From assembly GCA_947168665.1 (NCBI GenBank), contig CAMVMX010000004.1, forward strand, positions 62,001 through 126,000: a stretch of DNA of 64,000 nucleotides, given 5' to 3'. The stretch comes from an uncultured Bacteroidales bacterium (GTDB lineage Bacteria; Bacteroidota; Bacteroidia; Bacteroidales; P3). Positions 53,773 to 62,200 of the stretch are shown in pieces; the stretch's first letter is position 1; every line of letters begins with the position of its first letter. The notes beneath the pieces were generated by a model. That model was not told where the DNA came from, searched no databases, and was given only the letters and a program-made list of their open reading frames with translations. The position numbers and the translations under genes are program-made.

Positions 53773-55170
53773 GCTACCGCCACGCACCACGTGGTTAATG
53801 CCCTCGTCTGGCCCTTTCGGGTTAGATACCGAGCTTTTACTGTGGTATTCTCTTCCGTACCAGTCCTCGCACCACTCCCACACATTCCCGCTCATGCCGT
53901 ACAGGCCAAGCTCATTCGCAATCTTACCCTTCTCTTTCACTGGGTGGGTCTTCACACCGCTGTTTCCGCCATACCACGCCACCTCGCTTATCTTGTCGCT
54001 TCCGCTGTACTTTAAACGCTTGCCCTTCTTGTGGCCTCCGCGCGCCGCATATTCCCACTCAGCCTCCGTGGGCAGCCGGAAGTCATAGTCAATGCCTGTC
54101 TCTTCTTTCAGTCTCTTTTTCAGCTCTGGGAGGAAGCCTGTCTTTATATCATTATAACTCACATTATATGCCGGATAATCAGCCCCTCTCCCACGCTCGT
54201 CTGTCCATCCCCCATTCTCTGTCGGCTCTTTCTTCATCACCGCCATCCACAGCTCCTGCGTCACAACCGTATCCCCTATGCGGTACCCGTCCTGCTCCAC
54301 CCAATGGGCTGGATTCTCATCATCAAATACATCATCACCCTGCTCTGCCGTGGTCCCCATCTCAAACCGTCCTCCCTCCACCCTCACCATCCTGAACTTC
54401 ACTCCGCCCACCACAAAGTTTTCCTCTTTCTCCTTTCTGTATTCTGTCACCCTATCTTTTAACTTCACCTCTATAAAATCATGTGGCCTCAACTTGTCGG
54501 TATCTACAACCTCTTCTTCAAAAATACCGTCATATCCTTCTGCAACAAACCTCATCTTATGGCGACCCTCTGGCAGGTCAATTCCGTTGTATCCATCCAC
54601 AATGGCATGTTTCAACTCCTTACCATTTAACTTCACCAAACAATCATAGTCCGTTTCAATATGCAACACCTTCAATCTCGGATAGTTGACCATCTCATCG
54701 GTATTACGCTTCTGAGGCGGACTCAACCGGTTCTTGATAAGCTGGGCCATATTTGCCTCAAATATGCTGTCCGTATGTATAGTAGTAATCTGCAAACCGG
54801 CATTCCCCGTCAATGTATTACTGATTGACTCCGGCAAATCACTGGGCCATTCCACCACCTCGCCATCAGGCGTGATGGGAATGATTTTCCTGCCACACTT
54901 GATTGCTTCTTCTATCTCCCTTCTGAGCCAGTCACCCTTCTCCTTGCAACGGACAAAGCATCCCCGCGTCAAAACCAAGACGAAATGGCGGCATGTGCGA
55001 ATGGCTGGCAAAATAGAATCCTTGAAGTACTCATCCGTACAGTCATTGTAATCAAAGAATACCTCATAATGATGCCGTTCAAACTCATACTTAAAAGTGC
55101 GGACGGTTCCCACATTCGAGTGTCCATCCGGGTCTTTACGACGATAGCTTAGGAAAACATCAAAACTCAT
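53671..55170 (-). CDS. TIR / PEGA-like / FGE-fold protein B
   Basis: 499 residues, paralogue of protein A with the same domain order. TIR at 1 to about 155 (FDVFLSYRRKDPDG ... KGDWLRREIEEAI), catalytic Glu at position 85. PEGA-like domain about 165-245 (VLHIETDYDCLVKLNG). FGE-fold about 250-499 (MVRVEGGRFEMGTT, RLPTEAEWEYAARGG, GLYGMSGNVWEWCEDWYG, VVRGGSW). Again only the second FGE cysteine remains (EYC). First gene of the leftward island, with a -7 element at 55241-55248. The TIR domain probably hydrolyses or cyclises NAD+ once the FGE-fold domain is triggered. Confidence 0.86.
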   Translation of the reverse strand: MSFDVFLSYRRKDPDGHSNVGTVRTFKYEFERHHYEVFFDYNDCTDEYFKDSILPAIRTCRHFVLVLTRGCFVRCKEKGDWLRREIEEAIKCGRKIIPITPDGEVVEWPSDLPESISNTLTGNAGLQITTIHTDSIFEANMAQLIKNRLSPPQKRNTDEMVNYPRLKVLHIETDYDCLVKLNGKELKHAIVDGYNGIDLPEGRHKMRFVAEGYDGIFEEEVVDTDKLRPHDFIEVKLKDRVTEYRKEKEENFVVGGVKFRMVRVEGGRFEMGTTAEQGDDVFDDENPAHWVEQDGYRIGDTVVTQELWMAVMKKEPTENGGWTDERGRGADYPAYNVSYNDIKTGFLPELKKRLKEETGIDYDFRLPTEAEWEYAARGGHKKGKRLKYSGSDKISEVAWYGGNSGVKTHPVKEKGKIANELGLYGMSGNVWEWCEDWYGREYHSKSSVSNPKGPDEGINHVVRGGSWNSLAEYCRVSYRSYDQPDYRCSEIGFRLVLCP

Positions 55171-55240
55171 ACAACAGTTGTTAATTTAGCACATTCATTC
55201 ACAAGGCTATCCACCAAGTAAATCTTAATTTAGCATTATG

Positions 55241-55248
55241 CAAATATA
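55241..55248 (-). promoter_or_regulatory. -7 element for TIR-FGE gene B
   Basis: Minus-strand TATATTTG about 70 nt before the start codon. The -33 region has no good TTG. Confidence 0.5.
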
Positions 55249-55301
55249 CGAAAAACATTCCATTTTACACACTTTTTATTTGGTGACTGCTTCGTGCCTC
55301 C

Positions 55302-55404
55302 GTTTTTCATACCTCCCTTTTTTCATACCCCCTTTTTCATACCCCCTTTTTCATACCCCCTTTTTCATACCCCCCTTTTCATACCCCCCTTTTTTCATAC
55401 CCCC
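55302..55404 (+). repeat. Tandem array of 14-15 nt units
   Basis: Seven units of TTTTTCATACCCCC with small length changes (first unit has CCTCCC). The last unit runs into GGCCCC. The reverse complement of the unit (GGGGGTATGAA) recurs in the array at 55654-56071. Confidence 0.85.
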
Positions 55405-55653
55405 GGCCCCTTTCAAAAGGGGAGGGCTGCCGCACCACCCGATTCATCCCCTCCCACCCGGCTCACCCCCCCATCCGACTCTCCATTTCCCGCCCAGCTC
55501 TCCCCTTCCCACCCGGCTCACCCACCCCCACCCGACTCTCCACTTCCCGCCCAGCTCTCCCCTTCCACCCGGCTCACCCACCCCCACTCGACTCATCCCC
55601 TCCCACCAAACTCCCCATGACTACAACCCAACAACAACAACCTACAACAACCC

Positions 55654-56071
55654 ACCCACATCAACCTGCCCACAACAACCAATATTACGCAGCTCACAAC
55701 CCGCTCCCGCGCCCTCCCCTCTTCAGAGGGGCCGGGGGTATGAATACTCACAGAGGCCGGGGGTATGAATACTCTCAGGGATCGGGGGTATGACATCAAC
55801 CAGCCCACATCAACCTGCCCACAACAACCAATATTACGCAGCTCACAACCCGCCCCCGCGCCCTCCCCTCTTCAGAGGGGCCGGGGGTATGAATACTCAC
55901 ACAGAGGCCGGGGGGATGACAACAACCTGCCCGCATCAACCAGCCCACAACAACCAATATTACGCAGCTCCAACCCGCTCCCGCGCCCTCCCCTCTTCAG
56001 AGGGGTCGGGGGTATGAATACTCACACAGAGGCCGGGGGTATGAATACAAACAGGGGTCGGGGAAGCAGCT
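55654..56071 (+). repeat. Three imperfect tandem units of about 125-150 nt
   Basis: Each unit has CCCACAACAACCAATATTAC, GCAGCTC(A)CAACCCG, CCTCCCCTCTTCAGAGGGG (a hairpin CCCCTCTTCAGAGGGG) and one to three copies of CCGGGGGTATGAATAC. Unit borders are near 55654, 55803 and 55945. The GGGGGTATGAA core is the inverse of the array at 55302-55404. Confidence 0.85.
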
Positions 56072-56109
56072 TCAGAGGAACCAGGCTGTATTTATCATCC
56101 ATTGCTGGA

Positions 56110-56166
56110 CACACCTCCACTGCCCGTTTTTCGCTAACAAAGCGGAGAACGGGCGGTGGAGGTGTG
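56110..56166 (+). repeat. Long hairpin, 26-bp arms
   Basis: Arms 56110-56135 and 56141-56166 pair around an AACAA loop. All three non-Watson-Crick positions are U-G when read as plus-strand RNA and A-C when read as minus-strand RNA. No T run follows. It stands about 60 nt beyond the stop of the lipoprotein gene. Confidence 0.7.
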
Positions 56167-56224
56167 AAAAATCAGCAGCCATGAAGCGAAGCAAGGCCGC
56201 AGAAAAGAGCTGGCAAAGTACAAC

Positions 56225-57295
56225 TTATTTCCCAAAGTTGCCATAGAAGCCTACGCCGAGGTCGACGAGGCGCTGGGGCAGGTTATCGGGATTGCCGAAA
56301 GAGTCGGCGGGGACGTTGACGGTGATGTGGGCGCGGCGAGAGGCGAAAATGCCGACTCCCCCATCGATGTTGGTGTAGGAGGGGATTTCCTGACTACCCA
56401 CAATCGTGCGGTGGTGTGAACGCATGTATTGGTAGAGTTCTTCGTTGCAGGCGGTAAGGGTGATATCGACGTTGTTGACGCAGTAGAGAGTGTCGGTGTT
56501 AGAGGCAAGGTGCCGGCGGACTATGTTGAGGAATTCCTGCTCGGTGAAAGGTCTGAGCACGTAGTGTCCGCCGTTGGATGGGGTCATGGTGGTTGCACCG
56601 GGGATGGTGAGCTGAAGGGTGTCTAAACCTTTTTGATAGCGGAAGGTGACAAAGGGCTGGTAGAGTCGGCCTCGCGGGAGAGGGTTCCACTCAATAAAGC
56701 CATAGCAGCCGGTATTGAAGCCGAATTCGTGGGCTCTGGTTTTAGCGGGGTTGATGATGACCTGCTCGAAGGTGTCGTGGGTGGTGGCGACCGGCGGGAG
56801 CGCGCCGACAAGGCTGGTGAAGGCGGAGGCAAGGGTGTCGCCCGAAGAGTTGTGGAGGATAACGAGCTGGAAGAGGCAGCCGATGTCGGCCGCGAGGCGT
56901 GGGCCTGGCACACAGTAGTAGAGTGGCTGGAGGCCGGAGGGGAAGGCTCCGTCGGGTTTGCCGGGACGCAGGGTGTAGGCGAGTTCCCAACGGTCGGCAA
57001 GGGTGGCGGAGGCAATGGGGGTGTGGCTTCCCGGCGTGGCACCGTCCCAGGCCAGGAGATGGACAGCAATGTCGGCAGGGCGGTAGTAGTTGGAGTCGGC
57101 AACATCGGAGTAGCTGTAGAGATTGTGCTGACCTTGAAAGCATCGCTGGACGCGCACCCAGACGGTGTCCTCGTCGGGGTCGACAACGCAGTAGACCGAC
57201 GGCACTTCGCGCCATGGGGCGTTGGGGTCGAAGTCGGTCTCGCAGGAGGCGAAGAGGAGCAGCAGAGCTGCTAACAATGGGAGGATGCGTTTCAA
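56225..57295 (-). CDS. Lipoprotein of unknown function, paralogue 1
   Basis: 356 residues. The start is TTG at 57295, giving KRILPLLAALLLLFASC with Cys18 as lipidated residue. The rest shares most of its length with the next gene upstream: DFDPNAPWREVPSVYCVVDP, DEDTVWVRVQRCFQG, FPSGLQPLYYCVPGPR and the C-terminal GGVGIFASRRAHITVNVPAD. Outer-membrane-anchored, beta-rich. Possible members of the broad DUF4249-like group, but I cannot confirm this. Last gene of the leftward operon, 85 nt after its paralogue. Confidence 0.82.
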   Translation of the reverse strand: MKRILPLLAALLLLFASCETDFDPNAPWREVPSVYCVVDPDEDTVWVRVQRCFQGQHNLYSYSDVADSNYYRPADIAVHLLAWDGATPGSHTPIASATLADRWELAYTLRPGKPDGAFPSGLQPLYYCVPGPRLAADIGCLFQLVILHNSSGDTLASAFTSLVGALPPVATTHDTFEQVIINPAKTRAHEFGFNTGCYGFIEWNPLPRGRLYQPFVTFRYQKGLDTLQLTIPGATTMTPSNGGHYVLRPFTEQEFLNIVRRHLASNTDTLYCVNNVDITLTACNEELYQYMRSHHRTIVGSQEIPSYTNIDGGVGIFASRRAHITVNVPADSFGNPDNLPQRLVDLGVGFYGNFGK

Positions 57296-57297
57296 TG

Positions 57298-57320
57298 CGT
57301 TAATGTGTTAATGAGTTAAT
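57298..57320 (-). repeat. CATTAAC-type leader repeat before the lipoprotein gene
   Basis: On the minus strand CATTAACTCATTAACACA ... ends 2 nt before the start codon. It shares ACACATTAACGCATT with the prfB leader (48238-48283). Confidence 0.6.
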
Positions 57321-57380
57321 GGGTGAGTGGGTGACTCTGTCGGAAGGCTATCGCGTTTACGAATTAACGAGGTGGCTCAT

Positions 57381-58445
57381 TCAGAAGTGTCCATAGAAAC
57401 CGACGCCGAGGTCGACAAGGCGCTGGGGGAGGTTGTTGGGGTTGCCGAAGGAGTCGGCGGGAACGTTGACGGTGATGTGTGAGCGGCGGGAGGCGAAGAT
57501 GCCGACACCGCCGTCGATGTTGCTGTAGGTGGAGGTTTCCTGCCCGCCCATGACGGTGCGGTCGAGGGAGTTGATGTATGCGTTGAGGTCTTCGTTGCAG
57601 ACAGATATGGTGATGTCGACATTGTTGACGGTGAAGAGGCTGTCGGTATTGTCTTTAAGGTGATTTTTGATGAGGGAGAGGAAGCGGTCCTCGCTGATGG
57701 CGTTGAACGGGCCTATCTTGTCCATGTTGCCGGAGGCGCGGTATACACCTCCGGGAATGGTGAGGCTGCAGGTGTCCTGCATCCGGCGATAGTAGAAGGT
57801 GATGAAGGGCTGGTAGCGCCGCCCGCGGGGGACGGGGTTCCACTCCAGGCTGGAGGCACCTTTGACGAAGCGGAAGTCGTGGCCATGGAGCAGGGAGGGG
57901 TTGACGAGTATTTCTTCAACAGTGTCGCGCAGATGGATGGTGGGCTCGCGGTGCCCGACAAGGGTGGTAGTGGCTGTGGCAAGGGTGTCGGCGGCGGGGT
58001 TGCGGAGTATGACGAGCTGGAAGAGGCAGTCGGTGTCGGCTATAAAGCGCGGACCAGGCACGCAGTAAAACAGCGGCTGGAGGCCGGAGGGAAAGTTCCC
58101 TTCGGGTTTGCCGGGACGCTCGGTGTAGGTGAGTTCCCACCTGTCGACAAGCTGGTTGGTGCCGACGATGCTGTTGTGTTCGCCCCGGACTCCTTTCCAT
58201 GCCAGGAGGTGGACGGAGATTTGGCCGGGGAGGTAGTAATTGGAGTCGGCTATGGAGGAGTAGTTGTAGAGGTTGTCCTCGCCCAGGTAGCAGCGCTGGA
58301 CGCGCACCCAGACGGTGTCTTCGTCGGGGTCGATGACGCTGTAGACGGACGGCACGTCGCGCCAGGGGGCGTTGGGGCTGAACTCGACGGTGCAGGAAGT
58401 GAACGTCAACAGGATGATGGCAAGAAGGAGGAGCGATTTTTTCAT
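57381..58445 (-). CDS. Lipoprotein of unknown function, paralogue 2
   Basis: 354 residues from an ATG that overlaps the tcdA stop (ATGA). MKKSLLLLAIILLTFTSC is a lipoprotein signal with Cys18. Mature protein shares the motifs of paralogue 1 (PNAPWRDVPSVYSVIDPDED, TVWVRVQRCYLGEDNLYNY, GGVGIFASRRSHITVNVPAD). The two genes come from a tandem duplication and now differ widely in the middle. Function unknown. Confidence 0.83.
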   Translation of the reverse strand: MKKSLLLLAIILLTFTSCTVEFSPNAPWRDVPSVYSVIDPDEDTVWVRVQRCYLGEDNLYNYSSIADSNYYLPGQISVHLLAWKGVRGEHNSIVGTNQLVDRWELTYTERPGKPEGNFPSGLQPLFYCVPGPRFIADTDCLFQLVILRNPAADTLATATTTLVGHREPTIHLRDTVEEILVNPSLLHGHDFRFVKGASSLEWNPVPRGRRYQPFITFYYRRMQDTCSLTIPGGVYRASGNMDKIGPFNAISEDRFLSLIKNHLKDNTDSLFTVNNVDITISVCNEDLNAYINSLDRTVMGGQETSTYSNIDGGVGIFASRRSHITVNVPADSFGNPNNLPQRLVDLGVGFYGHF

Positions 58446-59212
58446 GATGAGGGGGTGTTTTGTGCGGCAGGGACCGCTGGGTTACGATAATCGGTGTCGG
58501 ACAGGAGTATGTGAAGCACTTCGGCGGCGATGTGGCAGCCGAAAAGGGGCGGCATGTATGAGATGGTGCCTACGGTGGTGAGGTGGTTTGCCGAGGGGTC
58601 TTCGGCGATGGCATGGGGCGGCACTTTCTCCGGCGAGAAGACGACGCGAATGCCATCCTCCACGCCCATGCGGTGAAGCCGTTTGCGTACCATGGCGGCA
58701 AGACGGCAGGTGTGGCTCTGCGATATGTCGGCGATGAGGATTTGCGAGGGGTCCATTTTCCCCCCGCTGCCCATGCTGCTCACTACGGGGAGGCCGAGGG
58801 CGTGGGCGTGGAAGAGGAGGAAGACTTTGGGCGAGAGGGTGTCGATGCAATCGACAACGCAATCGTAATGCCGGGCGTTGAGGAGTTGGACAGTGCGGTC
58901 GTCGCGGAGAAACTCCTGCACGGCGGTGACTTGGCAGTCGGGGTTGATGTCGCGGAATCTGTCGCGGAAGAGCAGAGCCTTGGGCTGGCCAACTGTGGAG
59001 CGGAGGGCTATAAGCTGGCGGTTGAGATTGGACTCGCTCACGATGTCGCCGTCAACGAGGGTCAGCCCTCCCACACCGGCGCGGCACAGTTGCTCGGCGG
59101 CATAGCCCCCCACCCCGCCAAGACCGACGACAAGGACATGGGCCGACTGTAGCCGCCGAATAGCTTGGGGGCCGATGAGCAGTTGGGTGCGGGAGCTAAA
59201 GGAGGAGGTCAT
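58442..59212 (-). CDS. tcdA: tRNA threonylcarbamoyladenosine dehydratase (ThiF/E1 family)
   Basis: 256 residues. E1-like nucleotide-binding motif LVVGLGGVGGYAAEQLCRAGVG, then LVDGDIVSESNLNRQ and DCVVDCIDTLSPKVFLL. The C-terminal HLTTVGTISYMPPLFG segment is typical for TcdA (CsdL), which cyclises t6A37 in tRNA with ATP. Both ends overlap neighbours by four nucleotides (ATGA), so it is translated as part of an operon with the GH2-like protein and the two lipoproteins. Confidence 0.9.
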   Translation of the reverse strand: MTSSFSSRTQLLIGPQAIRRLQSAHVLVVGLGGVGGYAAEQLCRAGVGGLTLVDGDIVSESNLNRQLIALRSTVGQPKALLFRDRFRDINPDCQVTAVQEFLRDDRTVQLLNARHYDCVVDCIDTLSPKVFLLFHAHALGLPVVSSMGSGGKMDPSQILIADISQSHTCRLAAMVRKRLHRMGVEDGIRVVFSPEKVPPHAIAEDPSANHLTTVGTISYMPPLFGCHIAAEVLHILLSDTDYRNPAVPAAQNTPSS

Positions 59213-62200
59213 TTCTCGATGGTTTCTTGTATCTCAATTTCGTCCATCATTAGCCAAGGGTGCAGGCCTTTGGCCCTGTGCCACTCGGGAATGCGGGCCA
59301 GCGGGCGCGCCACTATGCGGACAAAGCGGACGTTGGGGGTATTGACGGGAACAGTGACTACCTGCAACTGGGAGGTGTTCATAGATTGGTCGGAAGGGTT
59401 GTAGGTGATGGCGGCGGGGACGGGTTCGGAGAATTGCTTGCCATCGGCCGAGACGCTGACGAGGACTCCGGCCGGAGCGAACACCCAGGCTTCTGGCACA
59501 TGGGCAAAACGAAGCACCACACTGCCAACGGTGACGGCTTTCCCCAACTCGAAATCGGCCTGAAGGTCGTGGCCTGAGAAACCGAGCCAGCCGTGGGAGA
59601 GGTCGTTGACATCGCCTTTCTGCCCGTCGATGAGGGCACGGGCAGCATTTTTGTTATACGGGGTGTTGGGCTTATGGGCGAAGGTGCAACCCACGACATA
59701 GTCGAAGGTGAACTGCTGCGTGGCCACAAACGAGGGGGTCTCGCCTTTCTTGAAGGCCCTGGCACGGACGATGGTGCTGCTTTGCAGGGTGAAGGGCTTG
59801 GTGTAGAGGGCGGACTTCTCGGTCGGGGCGGTGCCGTCGAGGGTGTAGCGTATCTCCACTTTGGGGGTGGGGCATTTGATGGAGACCTGTATGGGGCCGT
59901 CGAAACGGTCGCGGTTTTTGGTGATGACGGGCATTTCGATGATGGCGGACTGTACCTTGGGATAGATGATGCGGCGGAAGTCCTGCGCATTGTTCTCCAT
60001 GCAATCGAAGGGTCGCAGATGGAGGGTGAAGCGGTAGTGATGGTCTTTCACCAGCATGGTCTCGTCGAGGTTCATGCCGGCCGAGGCGCCGCCGATGCCG
60101 GTGTGGCGGTAGTCGATATGGAGGGTGTCGTGCTGGATGGAGAACTGGCAGAGGGTGTCGATGATGTCGGCATACAGCCCGGTCGCGCCATTGCGGAGGG
60201 CAAGCCAGCGCACCTCGGTGTGGTTGCCATAGGTGTGAGGGGCCCAGTGGTCACCGGCGTAAGGATAGGTCATTTCGGCCACGGGAAGGAACTGCTGGGC
60301 GATACGGCCGGCCGCGCAGCGGTCGATGTAGCTTTCTATGTTGCGCCCGAACCATTCGGCGGTGTCGAGGCGTAAATCGTAGGGGACGAGCAAGCCAATG
60401 CGGGCTGTGTTTTTCACCTGCTCGGATACGGTGATATCGTTGCTGAGCAGCACGTCGCCGGAGGCGAGGATGAGGTAGGTCTGCCGCACGTCGAAGAGGT
60501 TTTCGTCCTTATCGCTGCCATAGCGCATGAGGACATCTATGCCCACGGACTGGTTGTCGATTTTGCGGACATTGGTGGCCAGCACCTCGGCCTTCAGATG
60601 GTCCAGGCCCACACGCTGCCACTGGCGCAGGCCGTTGGGGTCAAGAATGTCGTTGGGCGACGGGGAACGCATGAAGTCCAGCCGCACGGGGCCAGACACT
60701 GTGGGCTGCCCACGATAGACGAGGGAGGTGATGGTGCCCAGGCTGTCGTCGAACTGCAATGAGAAGTTGTCGTTATAAATAATAAGATGGTGCAGGGAGT
60801 CACGATCGACGTTGAGGGGTTTCAGCCCGGCAAGTGGCAGGGGCTGAGAGGGAATGTTGTCGGACGGCAGGGGAAACTGGGCGGTATAGAGCACCGTATT
60901 TTTGGGTACGGAGGTGGTGTTGTTGCGCTGACGGAGGGTGAACTGGATGCAGAGTTCCTCACCTGCATAGAGGGTGAGTTTGGGAATTTTCAGCTTGATG
61001 TCTTTGGTCTCGCCGGGTTTGAGGGAGAGGGTGACATCACCTGCGATGACGTTGGGTTTGAGGTTGGAACAGATGACGTAATCCAGCCGGTAGTCGGAAA
61101 GGGAGCGGAAATCGCAGAGGTTGGTGATGTCGAACTCGGCGGCATCGGCACTGACGGAGGTCATCTGGATGTCGAAAGGCCGATAGAGTTGCTTCAACTC
61201 GGCCAGATAGGGTTTGCGGGTGAATGGCTGCCACACCATGCAGTTGTAGAATCCGCCCTGGATTGAGGCGTGGTCGCGCACCATCTGCCAGAGGGGGGCG
61301 GTGCCGCCAAAGGTGTTGCCCTCTATGTCGCCGAAGGAGAGCATGACCAGGGGACGCGACTGCGGTTTGGCCAGAAACTGGCGCAGGAGGTCGACATTGG
61401 CTCTATCGGGAGCAATGAGGTCCGTGTTGTCGGCATACTCGGCACCGGCATACAGCACCGGACGGCTGGGGTCTGTCTGCCGCAGGGCCTTATAGGCAGC
61501 CGACATGCATACTCCGTTGTCCCGGCTTTCGCCCAGCGACCAGGCAATGATGGAGGGATGGTTTTTGTACTCGCCATAGAGGTTGCGCACCCGCGAGGCA
61601 AAGAGGTCGGTATATTCGTTGTCGGTGGCGATGAGGTGTCCGTTGTCGTTCCAGGGGAAGATGTTGGCGCTTACTATAACATAGAAGCCCAGCTCGTCGC
61701 AGAGTTCGTAGAATTTGTGGTCTTCGGGGATGAGGCCCGTGGTGTGGATGGCATTGATGTTGTTGCACTTCATCTGTACCATCTCGGCACGGAGAGCCTT
61801 GACCTCATCAGGGTCGAGGAAACCATAGTTGCCGATGTTGATGCCACGCAGGGTGATGGCACGTCCGTTCAGGGTGAGGTTATTCTTGTCATAAGCCACT
61901 TTGCGGAAGCCAAAGCGGGTGCCGACAATGTCCTCGAGTTCCATTTTCTCGTTATAGAGACGGATGACGGCGGTGTAGAGGCGCGGGGTTTCGGCCGTCC
62001 AGGGCAGGACATCGGCCAGGGATGAAGAGATGGTGTTGGTGGATTCTGTGCGGTTGTCGAAATAGCACCATTTGCCCAGCTTTTCCACCTGTTTGCCCCT
62101 GGGATCCCACAGCTCCAGTTCGAGATAGCCTTTGCCTTTGCGGCGTTGGTTATAAAGGGTGGCATCAAGGGCATAACTGCCCGTGGAGCTTGCGGCGTCG

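Larger units (their letters stand above)
55171..56224. other. Repeat-rich intergenic region, 1054 nt
   Basis: Contains a -7 element for the TIR gene, a T5-6-CATAC-C5 array (55302-55404), a C-rich low-complexity zone with CACCCGGCTCACCC-like units (about 55440-55615), three long tandem units (55654-56071) and a long hairpin (56110-56166). Long Pro-rich frames cross it, but they follow repeat periodicity and are not genes. Confidence 0.75.

Noticed and set aside
55302-55404. Possible CRISPR array
   Set aside because: Repeats are directly adjacent with no spacers, and no cas genes are present.
55238-55768. Pro- and Phe-rich open frame of 176 codons across the repeat zone
   Set aside because: Its sequence follows the period of the DNA repeats, with no conserved domain; the apparent signal is low complexity.
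49394-56224. DGR reverse transcriptase or template repeat near the TIR genes
   Set aside because: No frame with reverse transcriptase motifs and no adenine-rich copy of the 102-nt region were seen in the window.
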